DNA from: Atkinsonella hypoxylon
Lineage: Eukaryota; Ascomycota; Sordariomycetes; Hypocreales; Clavicipitaceae
Assembly: GCA_000729835.1 (NCBI GenBank)
Contig: JFHB01000013.1
Coordinates: 1-64,000, forward strand
Length of the DNA: 64,000 nucleotides
Reading direction: 5' to 3'
Position 1 is the stretch's first letter; each line of letters opens with the position of its first letter. The notes beneath the pieces are model-generated. The model saw nothing but the letters and a program-made list of their open reading frames with translations. It was not told where the DNA came from and ran no database searches. Of the stretch, positions 21,128-33,670 are shown piece after piece. A program made the translations under genes and the position numbers.

Positions 21128-22945
21128 ATGACTAGGCGGTCGCCCATGCTGAGCTCCCATGCGTCGACCCTGTCTCTGCGCCAACAGCGTTCTTCACCGC
21201 ACCTCTTAGCTCCGACACCAACGATCCCAGCGTCGACCTTGCCCGACAAACCCACCAAGTCAATAGCCTTTATCTTGGCCGATATGGACGGACGGTCATC
21301 GAGAGAAAACCGCGCCTGTGCCAGATGCATCTCCAAGCTAGCTCCCTGCGAAATCGGCCAGGTCAATTGGCACTTGGCTGAGGACCAAGCCTGCCGACTG
21401 TGCCAGGTTCTGCAGTGCAGACCCGAAGCATTTACCAAGCCATTTTGCGATTTCCTTCGGGAGAACCCTACTATCTTCCACACTGTAGACTACTTCAAGC
21501 GCAAATTGAACGACAGCGGGTTTAAAGAGGTACGTCTGTCTGCTGCCCGTTCTCGACATGTCGCTTGTCCTGCTGTGGAAAAGCTACAGCGCCCGTTTGG
21601 GATACACGAGGCAATGAGCATTGCGCCTAATAGCTAACGCGCGGCTTGTTTGCAGCTCTCTGCCCGAGATGCGTGGGCCGGGAAGATCCAGCCTGGTGGA
21701 AAGTATTGGGTCACCCGTAACGGCAGCACCATCATCGCGTTCACTGTGGGCGAAGCATATAAGCCGGGGAATGGAGTCGGTATGATAGCCGGCCATATCG
21801 ATGCTCTCACCGCTCGGCTCAAGCCCGTGAGCACGCGACAAAGCAAGGCGGGCTACGTTCAGCTCGGTGTGGCGCAATACGCGGGAGGTCTGAACCAGAC
21901 CTGGTGGGATCGCGACCTTAGTATCGGCGGCCGCGTCATTGTGCGCGATGCAGAAACCGGCAAGACGAGTGCCAAGCTTGTCAAGCTGGACTGGCCGATC
22001 GCCAAGATTCCTACCCTGGCCCCCCATTTCGGGGTAGGCATGTTTGGCACCAACAACAAAGAGACACAAGCTGTGCCCATCATCGGCCTGCAGAGCTCAA
22101 CGTCAAAACGACACGATGATGATGCTCTGGAGCCGCTCGGCCCCGAAGGCGCCTTTGTCACCACGCAGCCCCGACGCCTGGTTCAACTCATTGCGAAAGA
22201 ACTTGGCATCACATCCTACACCTCCATCGTCAACTGGGAACTCGAGCTTTACGATTCGCAGCCCGCGCAGACCATGGGCATGGACAAGGAATTCATCACG
22301 GCCGGCCGCATCGATGACAAACTGTGTTCCTGGTCCGCCCTCATGGGTCTTCTCGCCGCCGACTCGAACAAGGACGACGGCTACATCAAACTCGTCGCGC
22401 TCTTCGACGACGAGGAAATTGGCTCACTCCTCCGGCAAGGTGCCCACGGTAACTTCCTGCCCCTCGTCATCGAGCGCACCGTCGAAGCCCTGAACAAGGA
22501 CGCGTACGGACCCGGCCTCCTCGGTCAAACGTATGCTCGCTCCTTCCTTGTTTCCGCAGACGTGTCGCACGCTGGAAACCCCAACTTTCTAGAGGACTAC
22601 CTCGATCAGCACGTCCCCCGGCTCAATGTGGGCATTGCCGTTTCTAGCGACTCGAATGGCCATATGACCACCGACGCCGTCTCGACCTCCATTCTGACCA
22701 GGGTGGCCGAGCTCATTGGCGCCAAGACGCAAGTCTTCCAGATCCGTAACGACTCGCGCAGCGGGGGCACTGTCGGACCCATGCTCTCCAGTGCCATGGG
22801 TGTCAAGGCTGCTGATGCTGGGCTCGTCCAGCTGAGTATGCATTCCATCCGGGCTACGACGGGTGCGCTGGATCCCGGCCTGGGTGTCCATTTCTTCAAA
22901 GGATTTCTCGACAACTGGGAGAAGATTGATGGAGAGTGGGCGTAA
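21128..22945 (+). CDS. APE1: M18 metallo-aminopeptidase, vacuolar aminopeptidase I type
   Basis: There are two exons, 21128-21529 and 21656-22945. The intron is GTACGT..GCAG with a GCTAAC branch site near 21632. The product has 563 residues. It is a zinc-dependent exopeptidase of family M18. Visible metal-site motifs are GHIDALTARLKP (His about 181), GRIDDKLCSW (Asp about 354), FDDEEIGS (Glu about 387-388), SADVSHA (Asp about 436) and LSMHSIR (His about 530). The HIDALT..LKP wording fits the yeast vacuolar Ape1 subgroup better than aspartyl aminopeptidase Ape4. Yeast Ape1 has 514 residues, so this one has a longer Ser/Thr/Arg-rich N-terminus. It might include a vacuolar-targeting propeptide, but that is inference. 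It is convergent with the SPX-EXS gene. Confidence 0.93.
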
Positions 22946-23260
22946 GGGAGTAAGTAGTTGGCTCTTACTTTTTTTTTTTTTTTTTTTAGTACACCTGCAC
23001 GCTCAGCGCATGGTTGCATTAGATAGATCTACACGATAAATGAGATTAATCTCAGTGTTCCATTAGACTAAAGTACGTTGAACACCCTACGTTTGTTAAG
23101 AAAAAGGTGTTCACCAGCTACTGCTTTCGGTCCGCCTTTAGTCCACTGGTCTTTTCGTCCACATGTGTAAATAGCACCATTTACTTCCCTAGATCAATCA
23201 TGCATGACAACCTAGACAGGGGACTTGCAGAACAATCCCCCTCTCCACACGATAACAAAC

Positions 23261-26200
23261 CTATTCATCTGCTCTCCTTCGCAACTCCCTCGCCTCACCG
23301 GCCTCCAGGAGACTAGCCTCCTCCTCCGCCTCCTCATCATCATCATCATCGTCATCACTCACATCTTCCACGCCCCCAGCCTGCGCCGCCTCCTTCGTCC
23401 CTGGCTTCTTCTTGACAAAGTCCTGCTTATGTGCCTCGGCGAGAATCTTGGAGAACCACCGCGCGCTAGTGGTATCCGTGCGACGGCGCAGTGTCCCAAG
23501 CGTGCTCGCGACGGCGCTAGAGCTTGCCTGGGCGACGCCCCCGCGCTGCTCTGGCGTCGGCATGGCGGGGGGTTCATCCATGCTCGTGGCGCGATCCATG
23601 AGGGGCTCGGTGGGATACGGCAGGGGCACGTCCCTGGAGGCCTTGTACTGGGAGACGTTGGCGCAGTGCTCGTTCTCGACGCGGAAGAGCGCCCACATGC
23701 CTCGGCGGAGGATTTCCACCATGGAGACGAAGAAGGAGACTATGGTGGAGTGCTGGGTGTTGTGCGTGAAGATGGCGTAGAAGATCCAGGCGAAGCGAAG
23801 AATGGGGTCGACGACCATGATGAAGTAGTATGGCCAGCGGCGCTTGAGGGCCAGGATGTCCCGGAGGCCCCAGTGACGAGTGTCGGTTTGGAGGAGGGAG
23901 AAGTCCATGAAGAGATCCCATATCGCTTTATTGCGCGGGTTAGCATAACGATTTGAGGGGGAATATTTTGACAGATGGTTGAGAGGGTGTCAGTACATAC
24001 AGACGTAAATGCCGTTGATGACGGAAAAGGCTATGTACAAGGCAAGGTTCGAAGGAGTATTGTCGATGCGGTAAAGAGAGAGCATGACGGCAGAGACAAT
24101 GGTCATGATGTATTTTCCCCCGTTTACCAAGTGGGGAAATACGTTTCGTGTGTCTTTGTATCGTCTGATGCATTGGAAGAATCGCCAGATGGGCGGGAGC
24201 GTCATGAGGAAACCCAGCAACCGGGAATGGTTGGAATTGCACTGTTGTGGGTTATTCCATTTATTGGCGTATAGGCAGAAGAAGAGCTCAATGTTCTGGG
24301 AAGGGGTTTGAATGATGTCAGCAAGAGGCCGAAAAAGCTCTTCTAGTAGTTTTATTTTTATCTTTATATTTTATTTTTTCCTTCTTGAAGTAGACGCGGC
24401 ACGACTTACGGCCATCGAGTATGTCAACGAACAGTACATGTCGCCGAGAAAGAAGTCGCGAAACTCGACAGGATATAAGCCTGCCAGCAACAATCGCCAC
24501 TATAAGTTTTGAATTTCCCCGTTAATACACCTGACGACAACGACATCAGATGGGCATGGCAAAATCGCAAACTTACATGAGAATATACAAACCACTTTCG
24601 GCTTTTGTGAAATAAGTATGGACCGGGAAAGAAGATGATAGCCGCGGTGATGCAGATGAGAATCACAGGATAATAAATATACAACTGATGAGCACCGTAT
24701 AAGCTGAAGTTCAACCACATGAAGATGCCTAACAAGAGCCAGAAGAAGCTAGGGAACTGTGCAAGCCGCCGCCAGTCAAGAAGACTCCGCTGGTCGAATT
24801 CGAAGATAAAAGGGTAGTTGACCTTGTTCCTGGTCCAGATGAAGCAGTTGATACAGAACAAGGAGAACATGAAGAGCATGAGGAAGTAGCCGGCGTAGAT
24901 TTGCAACAGATAACTGGTCTGGAGACGGACCGTGGCGTCCTTGTCGGAGAGGAGCTGTGAGCTGTAGATCACGCCCTCGATATTGAAAATGAGTCCCGTC
25001 CCGATGAGGAGTCCGTTGAGAAACGAACTCCCCGATTCGCTCGTCGACTTCTTCGTGAGGCTCCGCAACTTGCCCGCCGCAAGTTTATGATTGCCGCGCT
25101 CGAAATACCGTGCGTACAAGTCCTCAACGGCCTTGATGTGGCCATCCAACGTATCGCTGTTGACGAACCAAGCCTTGTTGACACGCTCATTCATGTATCT
25201 CAGCGGCGGCCGAGCGTTGGCGGCTTTGTCGAACTTCTTGTTCAGCTTGCGGAATGCCGTGCGATTGAGCAAGGCGTACGACTTGAGAAGTTCCAGCCCT
25301 CGGTAGAATTCCTGAAGCGCCATCTTTAACTTGCGCTTCGCCGTTCGGTACGATACATCTTCCTTTTGCCGCCTTCGGCTGTAGTCTCTTGACGCTTCTC
25401 CAGCAGGCGCAAAAGCTAGTCGATGCGGTGTTGCTGGCATATTTCGCAGTGCTTTGGAGTTCGGTCCCGGCGGGAATATCTTGGATTTAATCGGCTGCAC
25501 CCAACCATTGAAGCCATCTTTGGAATTCTCGCTATTCTCACATTGTGCGCCATTCACATCACCATCGTGACGGTGCGACATTTCTTGAATACGGCGATTT
25601 CGCATTTCGTGCAGCTGTTGCCTGAGCACTGACAGCCGTTGCCCTGCTTGGTCTTCCTTGAGTTTATAAAATGACTCCACCTTTTCGAGCTCCGAATCCA
25701 TAAACTCGTAGAATTCTCGTTCTCTCTCCTTGACCAAATCAAAATAATTTTGGCCATTTTCTGTCCTCGGCATGTCTCGCTTCATGGGACTCTGCGCGTG
25801 GGACAGGATGCGGCGTAGATGTGAGGGCGAAGAATCTGTCATGCTGGGCCCAGCTGTTGGTCTTCGAGGCAGCGTCGACGGTCGCGAGACCTTGTGTGAC
25901 GTCTCGAGTGACTCGGCCGTCGTCGATGCGCTACGTTGTAAAGGCAATCTACTCCGACTTTTCTGCATCGCCTCAGTTGGCCGTGTAAGTTCGGGCGAGT
26001 CTGGAGCCTTCATTGCCGGCGCTGGCAATGCAAAATCTTGGTTCTTGTCAGGCCGCCCGCTCAGCGGACTGTATGCTGGTGGTGTGGGCACGAAGCTTCC
26101 ATATTGAAGGCCGTCACCATCTTTATTCAAGGCATCGTCTTCACCCGCGTGTCCAGCAACTGCGATGGATGTTGATCGAGGAGTAGACGTCCCATTGCTC

Positions 26201-26652
26201 TGCTTAGGGGCACTGGTCGGTTCAAGGCCCGGAGCCGAGTACGGAATGATGGCTGTTCTATCATATTGGCTGGAGCGGAAGAAGGATGGTGTACGGTTCG
26301 AGAAACCTTTAGGCGTTTTGTTGATGGCCCTTGAGACAGCTTTGATGTATTTTTTGCCGGCCTTGTAATTGAGGTACTTGATGCGCCATTCTGCGAGAGA
26401 CGGTCAGCGATAGTCGACCAAGTAAAAGCAGAGCTCTGTCAATCTTAACAGAGAAACACAGAGAAGAAAACAATGTTGGTGCTGGTGGTGGTACTTCATA
26501 TATCTTATCTCAAGCGCACCGCAGTGGACATGATCCAATGTGTGTAAGTCATGCTTTGCTGAGGCTTCTGAAGTATGTTGCGCATGAAGCAACTCCTTCA
26601 GGATTCTCTCACCTGGGACGGCATCTCTCTCAAGCTCCTTGGCAAACTTCAT
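23261..26652 (-). CDS. SYG1: SPX-EXS phosphate exporter, SYG1/XPR1 type
   Basis: There are five exons on the - strand: 26652-26613, 26390-24577, 24499-24410, 24295-24001 and 23925-23261. All introns are GT..AG. The product has 967 residues. The N-terminal SPX domain starts MKFAKELERDAVPEWRIKYL. It resumes after a Ser/Pro-rich insertion with 'KRKLKMALQEFYRGLELLKSYALLNRTAFRKL' type helices that bind inositol pyrophosphates in this family. Four or more hydrophobic segments follow, then the EXS domain with 'WRLLLAGLYPVEFRDFFLGDMYCSL' and 'IWDLFMDFSLLQ' (stretches shown in parts of the family signature). The C-terminus is acidic (DDDDDDDEEAEEE). XPR1/Syg1 proteins export phosphate and respond to inositol pyrophosphates. 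Only the tiny first exon carries the start, so the N-terminus rests on its splice sites. Confidence 0.93.
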
Positions 26653-27825
26653 GGCCGCTGTCTCAGCCTCTACCAGACTGAGGTTAGCTGCATTTGCATT
26701 TGCACGTGCATGTACATGTACATGTACATGTACATGTGTCGTCTAAATAACGACAAGATTTCTGTGTGTACCAGTTGTTGCAGACGGGATCAGAAACAAT
26801 TCGCGGCTAGACAGATTGCGAATGGGCGTTCAGGATGGCCAAAGAAGTGGCATTCCGTTGATGAAGAGGAGGTGGAAGAAGATCTCTCAAGAGGCGAAAA
26901 ACAGCCAGCGTGCTGTGCTCTGCGTGGAACATTAGGACAAATCTTCGAACGGCAGCCCCACTGGTATCTCAGTGTGCCCCCACCCCCGCTATCACATCAC
27001 TGTGACACTGTGACTGCCGGGTCCGGCAGCTCTATAAATGTCAACCGGTAGTACAGTAGCACAGTATGTATAGTACCACTCACTCACTGTATCTCAACCA
27101 GCCTTCCTTTTCATGCTTGTTAAGGGCAGAGTAGCTCCAGTTTGCTGTTTGCTGCTGGCCATCCATACCTACAAGCGACTGCATTATATACTACCAGACA
27201 GATAGACAGATATAGGTATGGAGACAATCCCAAGCAAGCTATCAGTTAATCGGTCGCCCGTTATGACCTCTCTCATCACGTTTGCGTCCACGTCCACGTC
27301 CACGTCCACGTCCACGTCCACGTCCACGGAGCTAAATCCCCAGCGTCTCTGCTTGTCATGACCACATCCGACGCCTAATCAGCAACCATCGTCCACACTT
27401 CTCCCCTTTCATCTCGTCTCATCTGATATATGTACAGTGTCACTTGTTCATCGCAGTGAGGTTGGTGGCTTGTGGTCGGAGCTGGAGTCCTCACACCTGG
27501 CCTGCCTGAGTCCCCTGTCATCGCCAGTATGAGTATGCTTGTGCGCGAAATTTGCTTGCCTTCAATTGGCTGTGCGTGGCGCCCTCAGCACAGCTTTATA
27601 CCGATTCCAAAGTCTGTGCGTGGTTGTACGTTGCTTAACACGGGGGTGGACGTAATGAGGAGGTTCAATCGCATGGAGCTAACATTGGGGGCCGCGGTTC
27701 GTGCTGAGAGAAACTACGTCCACAGGGATGAGACATAACTAATCCATATAATGAAAAGAACTGATGCAAAAGAAATAAACTTCCTCTATAATATGGCAAA
27801 ATTCATGACGCAGCTATATATCTCA
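26653..27825. other. Intergenic with microsatellites, no gene
   Basis: This holds the promoter side of SYG1 and no recognisable gene. Two simple repeats stand out: alternating TGTACA units at 26709-26737 and seven CGTCCA units at 27285-27328. The open frames at 26575-27051 and 27472-27738 are mostly repeats or overlap the SYG1 first exon, and I do not support them. Confidence 0.6.
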
Positions 27826-28866
27826 TCATTTCCTAATATTGCACTGCCGTGCATACTTCCTCAGCTCCTCGACTTCGTCCTTGCTCAACTTGATGTGAAT
27901 GGCGTTGGTATTATCCTCCAGGTACTTGATTGTGGTCGTTCCAGGGATGGAGATGAAGTCATCGCCTTGGGCTGCTACCCATGCTAGACAAATTTACGCG
28001 GGAGTAGCATTGTGTCGCTTAGCAATAGATGCAATGTTGTCCACCAGATCCGTGATCTTATGGAAGTTGTCCCTTGAAAACTTCGGAACGTTTCGGCGCC
28101 AGTCCTTCTCGGGCATGTCGTCAAAGGACTTAATAAATCCGGTGAGCAGGCCACGGCCGACGGGGCTATACGCGACGATGGCGATGCCCAGCTCCCGGCA
28201 GGTTCTGAGAATGTCCGTCTTGTCTGATTCAATATCCATAAAAATTAAGGCTGTATTCGACTTGGTATGCTGAGATGGGATGCACTGCGTGGGCGCGACG
28301 GATAGTGGCTGCAGAGCACTAGGATAATCCTAGATATCGAATCTTGCCTTCCCTGCCGTCAGAAATTGTCAGCCATGCTTGACGGGTTGTTTCGGTTTCC
28401 GAGCTGTGAAGCTAAGGAAACACTCGCTTTTTCAAGTCGGCTATTGCCTGAACGGTGTGCTCAATTGGGGTCTTGTCGTCGACTCGGTGGCAGTAGTACA
28501 GGTCGATTGTGTCAATGCCAAGCCTCTCAAGGCTGGCATTGCAAGCTTCCTTTACGCATGAAGGCTCATTGCTACAGCCTAGCGATCCGTCAGGCATCAC
28601 TCTCCCGGCAAACTTGGTGGCCAAGAAGATGTCTGATCTCTTACCCGTTCGCTTGAACCATTCGCCGACACGCTGCTCGCTGCCTGTATATATATCGGCA
28701 GTGTTCCAGAACCTTTCGCCGATTTCGTGTGCTCTGTCGAGGAATTTGAGGGACGTCTCAATCTGGTGTCCGTTTGGCCGTACCAGCCGGCAAAGCTCAT
28801 GAGGCCAAGACCAATTCCGCTAACTTGGAGGCCATTCTTGCCAAGACTTCGTGTAGGCATAGACAT
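27826..28866 (-). pseudogene. Aldo/keto reductase, broken
   Basis: The - strand carries an almost complete aldo/keto reductase spread over three frames. The start is MSMPTRSLGKNGLQVSGIGL (28866). Then come 'DRAHEIGERFWNTADIYTGSEQ', 'SLERLGIDTIDLYYCHRVD', 'GKIRYLGLS', 'RRAHAVHPISAYQVEYS', 'GIAIVAYSPVGRGLLTG' and 'ISIPGTTTIKYLEDN'. Catalytic Asp (NTADIY), Tyr and His (YCHRVD) positions are recognisable. It is disabled by a frameshift near 28765, an in-frame TAG at 28319-28321 (within GLS.CSAAT), a frameshift near 28245, and a TAA at 27994-27996 in place of Gln (NATPA.ICLAWV). A short intron near 28320-28420 may also exist. The Gln-to-TAA change is a C-to-T transition as RIP makes, but surrounding DNA is not RIP-mutated. 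The family reduces aldehydes with NADPH. Confidence 0.85.
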
Positions 28867-30413
28867 GATGAGAATGGGAGTGGTGCGAATTTCATATTCA
28901 TATTCCAGTTGTGAAAGGAGTAGCAAGACGGACTTGCGCCCTTGGCGTTCAATCTCCGCAATTGTGCGAGATTGAAGATGGAAAGCAGTTGTCGATAATC
29001 CACAAGATTAGCAGTGATGACTAGGACCCGTCATGTGCTTTGCTTTGCATGTGTGTAATTTTTCATGTGCTTGCGTGTGTCAAGGAGTTAATCGACCTTA
29101 AGCCCGCTGCAACACTCGGCCCATCTGTATCGGGAAGGAGCGCTGACAACGTCTTCGTGGATTTGGATTTTGGGGCAGAAGGCTTAGGCATGTTCAATTT
29201 GTAGCTACAAACACTGAAGACTTTTCTGCCATCATAGAACGACACCGAGATGTATATATCACTCAGCCCACAACAAAGTGCATCTTGCCACGCCAACGCT
29301 GAATCGCACAGGGGCACCAGGGTCCAGGACACGACAAAACACATTCGCTCAGCGCGGGATGGAAAATATCTTGGATAGCGTTCGATACCAAACAATTCGA
29401 GCAGATGCCTTTCGATTCTGACGGCTCAACCTTTGCCAACGTGAAAGCCGCCCACCGGACACAAGCTGTCTATATTCAGCTCGCCATCAACTCCCCTCTA
29501 CAGTATTCCGCGTTTCAATACCCGCCAGTCCGTAACGTGTAGACTAACGCCATTCCTCTAGATGTAGATTTCCTTCTTATACACGGTCCTCCTAAGGGAT
29601 ATTATGACATGAACGGTAAAGACTGCCCGCATCTCTGAAAACGTGTCATAAGAATCAACCAAGAAATCCAGTTTCTGTGAACACAGTCTCTGCACTTCCA
29701 GGTTATCTTGAGACAACATGTCTGATTACAGAAGCTGAAATGCCTCAAATTGAAGCGAGAAACTACCTAGCAGAAATATTATGTTTTGAATTTCAGCAGT
29801 TGCGTCTTTTGCGACAGGCCCCTAATAAATGCCGGGCCGCAGATGTATTATGCTTCCGACCGAACCGAGGCGGTTTAATGGTCTGGAGCCCGGCTCTAGC
29901 AAGTCTGCTTGGTTGGCGTGATTTAACCGGCATCTCAAAACACGAGAGTTTATGGTAAAGCACATCTCAGAAGAATAGATATGAAAAAAAAAAAAAAAGT
30001 TTACCGCCATTATCATGCAGTGAAGAGTCGGCTGCTTTTGACACGAGATGATAAGACCCGGTCATATTCTCCTCCCCTCTATGATGCTTCTGTTGAGCGT
30101 CTGTCTTATGGCTGCTTCATCCAGAACAGTGTGCATGAAGGGAGAAAGCAAAGCAACAGAGGATTGCGAGGTTTTAGATCACCTCTGCTAGATACAGCTG
30201 CTCCTCCTTGTCGGCGGTCCTCCATTGTTAGTTTTATGACGTGTATTTTATCGAGATTGGTGTAGTACGTCTGTACACTCCATGTGATCACCGGGCTTGA
30301 ATAACCACAAGATGACATTGTATCGCACTTCTCGCATTTTAAGTGGACTGATCGCGTTAATGGCGATGCCAGGATGAGAGGATGAGGAATCCAAAGAGAA
30401 GGAGCCAAGGATG
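28867..30413. other. Intergenic, no supported gene
   Basis: Only short unrelated open frames are present, on both strands (for example 29063-29395 - and 29677-29958 +). None has a recognisable domain or start context. A run of 14 A at about 29985-29998 is the only simple feature. Confidence 0.5.
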
Positions 30414-30427
30414 GGGCGAAATAGGTT

Positions 30428-30826
30428 GATTGATTGATGAAATACGCTAGTATAGCTAGTACTTCTGCGTCTGATCCACAGGAGGAAAACCTTACTAGGT
30501 TGTTGCCCTAGTTGGATGAAAAACCTCCTATGCTACCTAAATACATCATCTATGATAGTTCTCTTCCATAAACACCAGTTTCACGCCCTTCTGTAGTTAC
30601 ACACCCTAGTCCTCTACCTTCTTAGCATTCTAACATTCTAGCTTCCAACACCTTCCAGCTACCCTTCTAACAACCTTCGTACTAGTTCCCTACACCTCCT
30701 AGTTTCCAACATCTCCTAACCCACAGTTGTTGCATTATAGCTGCAACAGCTAGCTCAGATTGTTAACCCTAGAGCGCTGGGTATATATAGCTAATTTATA
30801 GCGCGGAGTAGCTTGTAAATCCGCGT
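30428..30826. mobile_element. Retroposon-like insertion flanked by a 14-bp direct repeat
   Basis: GGGCGAAATAGGTT occurs at 30414-30427 and again at 30827-30840, bounding about 400 bp with no coding capacity. A long duplication of this kind is typical of target-primed (LINE/SINE) insertion. On the - strand the unit ends in a short tandem tail (CATCAATCAATC), as many SINE/LINE 3' ends do. The interior is rich in TTCTAAC/CTTCCAAC-like repeats. The right copy of the duplication lies 44 bp beyond the stop codon of the carboxylesterase, so the insertion falls in or near its 3' UTR. Confidence 0.6.
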
Positions 30827-30883
30827 GGGCGAAATAGGTTATATAAAGGTGAAGCTGATATTTGAAAACAAAAACCAGGCTCA

Positions 30884-32714
30884 CTATGGAAGACCTTTCT
30901 CAACACTATCAAGTATATCCCACAAAATCTCGCAATTTATGTCCACCTCGGTCTGGTTTACAGGCGTCGCGCCTGCGGAATGCAGCTGTCCCACGTCTCC
31001 CAAAGAAACCATATCCAATGGCGCAGCCGGCGAGTTTACAGCAGGCCATCCAGGGCCACCACTGGGGTTGCGAACAAACCTCCCAATCGTACCTCGCCAA
31101 CTGTTCAGAAACGTCGATAAGACGGGCGTGAATAAAGGGCCTGCCGGTGTAGAAGCGTCGTATGTTGGGGACTTGAAGAGGAGAATTGTATCAATTGCGT
31201 GGTATTTGCCTAGAAACCGCAACTTCTCGGGCAACATATCTGTCATCGATATGTTAAAGTAGTATCGCCATGTCGGGCTGTTAATTGATGCAGATATGTT
31301 GGTGAACCTCCTCATGGGCTGAGCAGCCAAGTCAGCAAAGGGTAGAGATGAAGCCGTGATGGTACGGTATGTAGACTCACACATTGCCAAAATAGGTCAG
31401 TGGAGATCTGAGTAGCAAGGTCGAAGTCGTTATTGATATTCGGCCGTGTTTTGTAGTACGCGAAAATGCTATCTCGCTTTTTTTTGCTTACCAGTGGCTC
31501 TGCAAGATATACTTGGCTAAAGCGCTCGAGCGAAATATTTCTATTGATAAGACTGCGACTTTCTTGAGCAATTGTGCCTGCCAAGAGAGGTATCTTGACA
31601 ACTTTCCCAGCTCTCAAAGCCGCTGCTCTACCTGGAGGGACTATCACATTATCTTGTATAGGCCGGAAAGTTACACCCGTTGCACCCGCCTTTATAGTCA
31701 AGTTGCGGAGCATTTCGGGGGATTGTTTCCGAAGACATTGAATTTTGCTGCCACTACATCCTGCTTCTTTAGCTATTCTGTCCCAGTCGGACGTGTTGTT
31801 GGGGTCAGCAAAGCTGCCAGTTTGGCTGAATGAAGACTCGCCGCTCGACATGATAGCGCCACGAAACGGTGGGTTTTTGATATTAGCATAAGTATGCATG
31901 TAAATGTCGATCGCCAGAGATCCGGCGGACTCTCCCCAAAGAGTCACTTTCGAAGGGTCACCACCAAAGGATTTGGCATTTTCTTGAACCCACTGGATTG
32001 CACGTCGTTGGTCAAGAAGACCAAGATTTCGTTCTTGAGCTGGAATGTCGTCTGCATTAGGGAAACCGAAGACTATTAATGTGTATTAATTAGTATCATG
32101 CTTATCAAGGAGCCCTGGGCTGTCAGTGTACACATACTGTTGGTCCGATAATTCAAAGTAAACACGACAATATCCTCATATGCTGCAAACCCTGACAGGT
32201 CGAGGTTACCATTGCCTATAGCCCATCCGCCGCCCGGGATAAATACTAGCACAGGGCGACCACTGGGAGGACCCGGCACTGCCGGGGCGAATGCATTGAT
32301 GAATAGACAATCTTCGCTTTCTTTAGGATGTGTGTTATATATCCCATCCACTACATCCTGCCCCGGCCCGACATCTGTAGATCCTGTCAGAAGCGAATAA
32401 GATTGTTTCTCGACTTCAGCGAGTGACTTGCCGTTAGCGACTGCCAGCTGATAGCACGAGCTACCAAAAGCAGTCGTGTTCTTGAGATTCTTCCATTGCG
32501 TGGGCGGTTGGGGAGGAGAAAAACGCTCAGGCTTCTCGGCATAGGGTATGCCCAGAAACTTGTTCACTGGTGCAGGGGCGTTGGGCAATTGCGCAGCTAC
32601 ACCGAGAATTGGCCCTGAATTCAGCTCCGCCCTAGGAAACCAGATCTTGCTGCAGGACGTGACTGCAATGGCGAAGGCAGCGTGCAGTGCAAATTGACTG
32701 GGACTGTACTTCAT
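30884..32714 (-). CDS. Secreted type-B carboxylesterase/lipase
   Basis: There are three exons on the - strand: 32714-32138, 32072-31381 and 31318-30884 (introns of 65 and 62 nt). The product has 567 residues. The N-terminus (MKYSPSQFALHAAFAIAVTS) looks like a signal peptide. Family marks are the N-terminal 'NKFLGIPYAE', the 'ESEDCLFINAFAP' signature, and 'FIPGGGW' as the oxyanion-hole region. The nucleophile elbow is WGESAG (Ser about 241), followed by 'AGTIAQES' (candidate Glu about 363) and 'GKYHAIDTI' (candidate His about 463). It is an alpha/beta-hydrolase that cleaves carboxylic esters outside the cell, substrate unknown. Length and triad are normal, so it looks intact. Confidence 0.9.
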
Positions 32715-33670
32715 CGTCGACCAATTTCACGTTTCTCTTTGACGTCTCTGTTTGCTGGGAAGGAGTCATGTAGGGTCATAGAACAGAAGTTCATATATAT
32801 ATATATACTCCCAACCAAGAACAAGGCTAGTTACAACAATGTAGTCGGTGCATCGTAAGCATAATGCTGCTGCCTATTGAAGCTGACTGGCAATCATAAC
32901 TGCAGGACAAGTCCAACAAGGACATCGGATCCGCAGCTTGGTGGACTTATGCGACCAGTAATGATGGATGTGATGCAGCAAAATGGTCAAAATGGCGTGT
33001 TAGGGCCGGCTGGGCGTCGGCCGCATCATCTTGATATCATTCTGGTACGATGGTTACGGGATTGCCGACCTGGTTGGAGGCAGCAGCTAGACGTTTTTTG
33101 CTAGCTCCCGCGCCATCAACGTCTCTTCCAGCCTTCCAGGTTCTCCTTCCTGTCTTCAAGCGTGGCGCATATATATGAGTGATTTTTGCAGGGTTTGGAA
33201 GAATATATTGAATTCCCTTGCTAAGCGGCAATTAGGAACCTGTCTTATTTCCTGGGGTTCTCGTAGTTCATGCATGGATGCTTTGGCCACCAAGCTTGGG
33301 CAGCTTTCGTCGCAGTCTGTATCGCATCATTTTCCTGACGTGGGAAGTGACCCAAGAGCAGAGCCATCTTTCACTGTAAGGCGCGATATGACGATTACCT
33401 TGGGTTACAATTGACTCCTCAGCGATTGTAGAGACTGGTCTGCTGGCGCGCTCTAGCAAATGGCGATACTCGGTTCTGAAAAAAATTCGCTGCGCATTAA
33501 TATGAAATGAAGCGAAATTGTGTCTGGTACATTCACATACAGACGTGGGTTACGGAGTAGAGTGTTGAAATATGTTGGGCTAGTTGCAGGACCAAGAGAA
33601 CTCTATTTCAGCAGGTGACACTGTTCATCTTCTCCTTCGCAGCCCACGAGATGATCTTTTCTCGCACGAG
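32715..33670. other. Intergenic, no supported gene
   Basis: This is the upstream region of the carboxylesterase, with a (TA)n run at 32796-32809. Open frames here are short, overlap each other on opposite strands and show no recognisable motif. Confidence 0.5.

Noticed and set aside
23225..23956. 243-codon + strand frame
   Set aside because: It is antisense to the last SYG1 exon. Its Gly/Glu richness mirrors the GC-rich codons of the real gene.
27285..27328. CGTCCA tandem as a telomere-like or CRISPR-like array
   Set aside because: It is a simple hexanucleotide microsatellite without spacers and is unlike the fungal telomere repeat TTAGGG.
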